A stretch of 64,000 nt of DNA. Origin: Augochlora pura (lineage: Eukaryota > Arthropoda > Insecta > Hymenoptera > Halictidae). The notes under the pieces are model-generated. The model had not been told where the DNA came from, did no database searches, and was given only the letters and a program-made list of their open reading frames with translations. The stretch covers positions 20,707,640 to 20,771,639 of the forward strand of contig NC_135781.1 in assembly GCF_028453695.1 (NCBI RefSeq). The letters run 5' to 3'. Each line of letters begins with the position of its first letter. The stretch's first letter is position 1. Positions 58,401 to 64,000 of the stretch are shown piece after piece. Position numbers and translations under genes: made by a program.

Positions 58401-60500
58401 TTCGACTAGCAGCCGATTCAACCGCTGCTTCACGTGTTCATGCTCTGTGAAACAACGCCTTTTGTTGGCCGATGTTCCGGGCCGTCGCGGCGATTATCTC
58501 AGCATGGTATTTTCTTCGTTTCCGGCGCGTGTATGTCCGACGTATTATAATTTCATATTTCACAGTCGGGAACGAGCCGAAAGGGGATGGCACTCGACCT
58601 CTTTGGCAGCCGCTGATCCAATATTTGAAAATTAAATTAATCGCGGTTATTAAATTATTAGAGACGTATCGATCCCGGCGTGCGCAGCTCGTTAATCATC
58701 CGTCCGTCCAATTAGCGGCATCATTCGTCACGGAATCTTCGCGCGCGGTCGTAGTGCCGGAGTGCGTCCGACGAAATGAAACCACAGGATCGAGGATCGT
58801 AGCTCGAAGATGATGCCTGGCTCACGGGGATCCTGCGCTATCGACGTTCCGCGGCGAACTGTAACCGAACGGGGCCGAGTCTCGCATGAATTGCGCTTCC
58901 GAAAACGCAGTAATTCGGCCGGGTAAGTCGTGAACCGCGGAAATAGATAGCAGAAATTGGAGTTCCGGAAGCCCGGCGAGTCAAGGCGAGGCCAAGAAAA
59001 GCTCCAGCTCCGTGTAGTACTCGGGCAGTACAAGCCTCGAGTCTGGGAGGACTCGCAGAGCCTGGAGGGGCACGGTGTTTCCTCTCGAGGACGAGGTTAT
59101 TCGCCGTGTTAAATGCTCGGCTAAAATTGAGTGGCTGTTCCTTGTGGACCGCCGGAGAAAGAGAAGCTCCGAGAGCCGGGCACAAGATACGAGAGGCTAA
59201 GCACTAAAACGAAGGTTCATCTTTGTTGGAAGGTCGCCGCCGACAGAGACAGGCGGCGAGAGGGCGAAAGGGTGGATCATAAGGGCAAGCTTTAAAACGC
59301 GGTCATTTCTTAAACTGCGCTCATCGTGAGGAAACTTTCGGTCGAGGTATTCTCGGTTTATCTCTCTCTTTCTCTTTCTCTTCTCTCTTTCGTTCTCTCC
59401 CATTCTCTTATCTCTCCCTCTCTCTCTCCTGCTTCTCTGTTCCTCTTTCTCCCGTCTTCTCCGCCTCGTCCTTCGTCTTCTCTTTTCGGCGCTACGTCTG
59501 AGAACCGAGACTGGGCGCACCTGAGGGGCAAAGAGTTAACCGGGAACTATAAAACTTGGTAGACGTTGTTAACGTTTCATTTACATAAATGACAGCCCTG
59601 ACTCGCGACTTAACGCGATTTTCGCGCGCCCGCGCAAACTCGCCGCGCGCCCGGGGAAAGAAAGTTCCTCGACCCGCGTCAATCCGCAGCGTTTCGCTCG
59701 GCGGTTCCCTCCGAGGCGGAGCTTCGTCCTCGATTCCGCGTCGAAGGATTTGCGATTGTAATTATTTGGCTCGGACGGATCGCGCCGATGAAAGCAGCGC
59801 CACCGGGCCGGCGAGTCGCGTCGCTGGCCGGCGATCAACGTCGCGTAAATTATCGCGTCGGATTCCTCGGGCTCCGTTCGCCACACGGGAAAAAGAACGA
59901 CGAGAGACCGACTTTTCTTGTACGGCCGTTCCCGCTTGTTCGGACCCGGGGCCCCCGACTTAAATTTAATCCGGCGGGCTTAATCTCTCGATCTCAATTT
60001 ATGAATATCCTCGATAAGAACCGGCCGGCGATTCGCACGTGATTTACGATCGAATTCATGCCGTGATTTGTAAGAAATCGATAATATATGGAAGACACAG
60101 AGGAGAAGTCGTCGATTCTTACCGGTGGGAGCCGGCTCACCCGGGCGGCACGCTAACGCCCGATTCGCCGCGCCGAGCGCGTCCTTACCAGAAGGATCAG
60201 AGACTCGAACCTGTCTCGAACACCGGCGGCCACCTGCCACCTGTGCATCCTCGCTGCTCCGCTCCTCTTTGCTCCGACGCTGTAGCGCGGCTCTCGTCGC
60301 GAGGGAAAATACTTCAAAACTTCCCCGTAACCATTCCGGAGTTTCTTAATTCGTCTTCGTACACGTGACCCCTTCTGACAGCGTCCTTCCAAAATTTCGA
60401 CAGAGACGTCTGCGGATATACACTTGATTAAACGCAACTTCCTCCTATTTGCCATGGCAACTCCGCTTTCCGTTCTTAACCCGATCTGCACGAGTTCTCC
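58401..60500. other. GC-rich non-coding block
   Basis: Two kilobases of CpG-rich DNA with a CT tract at 59360. Frames of 100-124 codons on both strands overlap one another (for example 59963-59589 against 59886-59581). None is accepted. Confidence 0.5.
59360..59470 (+). repeat. (CT)n-rich tract
   Basis: Interrupted CT/CTTT microsatellite. Opposing Arg/Glu-rich and Ser/Leu-rich frames derive from it. Confidence 0.85.
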
Positions 60501-61400
60501 TATCTACTCGAGATGCAGATAGTCGTGATTTTTAAGGTATTCGTTGCCGAAATGTTGTAACGTTCGCAGATATTGCCAACAGACTACGATTAGTCAGATA
60601 TAGATTCTTTCATTTTTAATTTGTAATTCAAATTTTCATCCCAAATGGTGCTCCTATCTATTCGTTGTTGAAACACGGTGACGTCTGTTGATATTACCAA
60701 GAATTAGTTTGAATAAATCAATAGAAAGGAAGATAAGCACAAATTGCTCTTTCACGTTTTATTTTTAAGAATGCAAAAGGTCTTTGCATTTACTGTGTGT
60801 AAATTCAACGTATTTTTCATCGAATGCTGGCGTTTATAGTCCTTGTTAATAATCTCAAATTGGTATTACTTCTCCAATGTTGTGAAGATGGTAACTTTGA
60901 GTTGATTGAGAATGGTGGTAATAAAGTATTCTAGCTTCGTATTTCAAGCTTCTCTGGCCGGATCCATTTAAAATTCGGATACAGATGTCTGTGAACAAGC
61001 TCCGCCATACAAAGCAGTTCTCGTCTGTCTAACTGAATTTCTGAGAACAAATATTTGGGGAATCTGATATGTTATTAGATGAAATGAAGGCTACTAAATA
61101 TTGGTGATCTGTATTTCTCGTGTATATGTATGCTTGATATACACGTGTATAGATTCGCGTGTTTCAATAAACGCATACAGTTTCCTATATTTTAACATAC
61201 GTGTACAAGTCTACTCGTATACTGCTAACATTTTTCGCTTTGCCTAGCTTTTTCATGTAAATTATAATACGTGCGTTTTTACAAGTTGCACGCATCGATA
61301 TACGAGTGCGTTAAGTACACGTTCAAAGCCCTTTGATCTTTACTAAATACACCCTCATTCCACTGGCATTGCTACTACTAGTTAACCGTAATTAAAGTTG
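60501..61400. other. AT-rich valley
   Basis: Contains ACGTGTATA/TATACACGTG words repeated near 61130-61210 (ATATACACGTGTATAGATTCGCGTG and ACGTGTACAAG), some palindromic. No gene. Confidence 0.5.
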
Positions 61401-62150
61401 CTGTTCCAACCATGCGTAGATGACAGCTGAAACATTGATCTTACGAATCAACTGGTTCGGCTTCCCGAATTAGTCGTCATTGGATTTCCACTCGCTGTCT
61501 CATTGATCATCGGAGCTAGGCTAGTCGATTCACGGCGCGATCCTCGAGCTGATAACTATGAAAAATGTGCGTGGCTTAACGTATTCATCCGGGCGCACGA
61601 TTAGGCGCGCCCGTGGCCGGTGAGTCGGGCATTCTCCGGATACCGGATATTCGCCTGGCACGATTATTCACCGTCACCGCGACTTCCAGTTGTCGCATGC
61701 GCTGCTCCGCTCCTCTCCGCTCCTCTCCGCGTCGTGCGCACAGGTATTACGCTTCGTGTCTGAGTCGTTCGCAGCTTGTGGACGCGACGACGAGACGCAG
61801 GTTAAGCACCAAGAGCCCCGGAAAGGCCGGCTCCGGTTGGCTGGCATTTCGGCCCGAGATAATAACTCGTCCGGCGGGATGACTAGGCGCCACCCGGTAT
61901 CCAAGAATGCCGGTGCTCGTCTGGGCCGGTCGGTTGGTCCTTCGCCTTAATGCCGGTGAGCGAGATAAGCGCGATTACTGCCACGAAAAAGAGGTGAACG
62001 ATCCCGATTCGAGAGCCAGCCGACTCGTTATCCCCGTGGATGATTGCCAAGGACATCGGGCGCGATAACAATCTGCCAAGACGCGTGACCATGTCGGAAC
62101 TTCCGGGGAAATTTCATTGAAACGCCGGCAGATCTTCTCGATCACAGAAG
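61401..62150. other. GC-rich non-coding block
   Basis: Contains a two-unit CCGCTCCTCT direct repeat near 61707-61728. Frames of 69-89 codons overlap on both strands and are rejected. Confidence 0.5.
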
Positions 62151-62780
62151 AGGCAGCTCGATTTTACAATTTCAAACGATTGGTTTGTTTTTGCTTCAAC
62201 TTTTTGAGGGGGGATATCGATATAATGACGATAATAGAAATGTACACATTGTCTTAGAAGTTACAAGCATATAATCTGATCATGTATATACCTGAAGAAC
62301 ACGCTGTGCGGTTCATTTTTCCAATTATTTGGATCATTGATGTATAATATAATTCTACGAGGAAACTCTTATTAGTATTTCACTATCTGCACTTCTAATC
62401 AGATTTATTGAAATACACACGTTAATCAATCATGAATAATGTAGTGTACATTTCATGTAAATTAAGAATTAGATTTCCTTCAGAATTGAGAAATAGATCA
62501 GACTTTATATTCAACTATGCATGAAAATTGATCGCGTTTCTCTCAAAAACATTTCTAAATCAGTATGGACTTTCTAAATTATCCTAAAAGTTTCGAAACA
62601 ATCGCTTCAAAGTTTCTTCACACAAGATGTTGCGACGAACGCCTTATTCTTAACGTTCCCAACTGGTCTTCTACTTCTTGAAGACGAACATTGAACAACG
62701 CTGAGTATATGTTTTACGCAACTTAGAAATATCTGTGTTTACTAAATAGAGTGGTGGAAATGATATCAGTAAATTCAATC
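62151..62780. other. AT-rich valley
   Basis: AT-rich DNA. I see nothing discrete in it. Confidence 0.5.
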
Positions 62781-64000
62781 GGTCTCTGAGTTAAAGCAGC
62801 TTCCTCTTTCCTGAGACCCGTCGACCGTCTACTTGGACCGTAACCTTCTCATAGTTTTCGAGAGAAGAGACGGAATGAAGGAAAACAAGGGATCACGAAA
62901 TGATCAGAGTTCGCCCGACAATTATAAGACGATCGTCCTCAGCGGGGACTTCGAGACTGGTGGGAGCCGTTTGCCTCTCCCGTCTGTGTATCTCTCGCTC
63001 TCTCTCTCTCTCACTCTCTCTCTCTCACTCTCTCTCTCTCTCCGTCCCTCTTCCTCCGCGGTCGTCTCGCTTTGTCCTCTCGAGGCCATGGAGGCAGAGC
63101 CGCGAGGTCTATATTGCAGTTAATCTATGTTCCGATTGTATCTGTTCATTGGGTTACGAAGTACCCAGGCACGGGCCCTCGGACATTAACTGCCGTTGTT
63201 ACTGCCTGCAACGATCGCAGATACCAGCGGTTTCACCGCATTCGCCCCCGTGTCGTGTGTGTTTGCATGGGAGCAGGCTGCGGAGTAGCCTGATCGATAG
63301 AATGGAATAGAATACCAGGGAGGAAGATCACGACGGGAGTGTAAGGAGACGAAAGAATAAGGGGTGGCTCCTCGATAACGATGAATTTAACGCGACGCGA
63401 GGACCCCGCCATGCGTCGCTTTATCTAGCCGACCGGTGCCCGCTCGGACCTCCCTCTTCTCGGCGGTTTTTAATCGGCCACGCAGATTAGTGGCATTTCT
63501 CGTTAATTAATACGACGTCGATCGGACGCGTGACGCTATTCAAGCAATTTCTGTTGTATACTCCTCCCGCGAACGGAATGCACACCTCACGGACTGCGAA
63601 ATCGTTTAGGAATCTTTAGCCTCAGAGAATCCTTGAATCGCTATACGTTTTCTCATTTAACGCACCGGCAAACCAGTCCCAGCGTTTTACTAATATCCAC
63701 ATCCAATATCGATTCGTCCGTAACTTCGTTTCAATTAAGCACACAGATTTACTCTCCGATTAGATTGCCCTAAAATTACTAGACAGGAATACGTAGATGC
63801 AAGTCTTGCGTCGATAATGGAAAGTCCAATTTCCGTTTCAAAATTAGGTGACACTTCTAATACAATTATAACTTGAACCGCTCGCTTAACTGACTACCAC
63901 TCGAACCGGTAAGTTATAGACTAAATAAACGAATTAAGAGCTTGCATTAAAGTTCGTCAATGTCGTGCCCTAGGAATTACTTGACGTTTTTCTGAAACCT
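62781..64000. other. GC-rich block fading to mixed sequence
   Basis: A CT microsatellite (62991) lies inside two plus-strand frames of 96 and 136 codons that are mostly Ser/Leu repeat translation. The rest has GTTAATTAATACGACG-type islands near 63503. No gene is supported to the window edge. Confidence 0.5.
62991..63056 (+). repeat. (CT)n microsatellite
   Basis: CT runs with regularly spaced CTCA interruptions, about 60 nt long. Confidence 0.9.

Noticed and set aside
1..64000. CRISPR arrays, operons, rRNA or insect telomeric (TTAGG)n repeats
   Set aside because: No regularly spaced identical repeats, no rRNA-like sequence and no TTAGG arrays were seen; the window has eukaryotic non-coding character throughout.

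Overview
This window looks like a piece of insect nuclear genome, most probably from a hymenopteran such as a bee. That is an inference from style. CpG is not depleted in non-coding DNA, long (CT)n/(GA)n tracts are common, base composition swings sharply, and short TTAA-flanked inverted-repeat elements are scattered through it. There are no operons, ribosome binding sites or dense open frames, so it is not prokaryotic. A run of exactly 100 N (55709-55808) shows that it is part of a draft scaffold.

Nearly all of the window is non-coding: intergenic DNA or the inside of very large introns. GC-rich, CpG-rich blocks of about 0.5-2 kb alternate with AT-rich valleys of about 0.4-1 kb from end to end. 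Most long open frames lie in the GC-rich blocks, where stop codons are rare by composition. They are made of Arg/Ser/Pro/Leu low complexity or microsatellite translation and are not annotated as genes. I recognise no tRNA, rRNA, snRNA or conserved microRNA.

The one convincing protein-coding stretch is on the minus strand at 46236-45339, about 0.9 kb. It reads as one coherent but unidentified protein only if four single-base shifts are allowed, and it has no in-frame nonsense codon. It is either a freshly broken gene or a real gene hit by indel errors in the assembly. A 65-codon plus-strand frame (44877-45074) with its own AATAAA faces it tail to tail, so 44.8-46.4 kb may be a small two-gene island.

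The other notable content is mobile-element debris in the AT valleys. At least three short elements (4399-4574, 12561-12780, 37860-38104) have TTAA on both sides and inverted termini beginning CCC or CCT, the layout expected of piggyBac-type non-autonomous elements. Lone ends of the first family recur at 9.2, 10.6, 11.1, 52.9 and 54.3 kb. A separate dispersed repeat has copies at 17.8, 24.4 and, inverted, 38.1 kb. A 42-nt-arm foldback lies at 4717-4843, and a block of about 90 bp is duplicated at 42.2 and 43.4 kb, the second copy abutting a run of 26 G.

I found no new multi-gene system. The strongest leads are the frameshifted gene and the several distinct TTAA-terminating inverted-repeat families in one window with no recognisable transposase.
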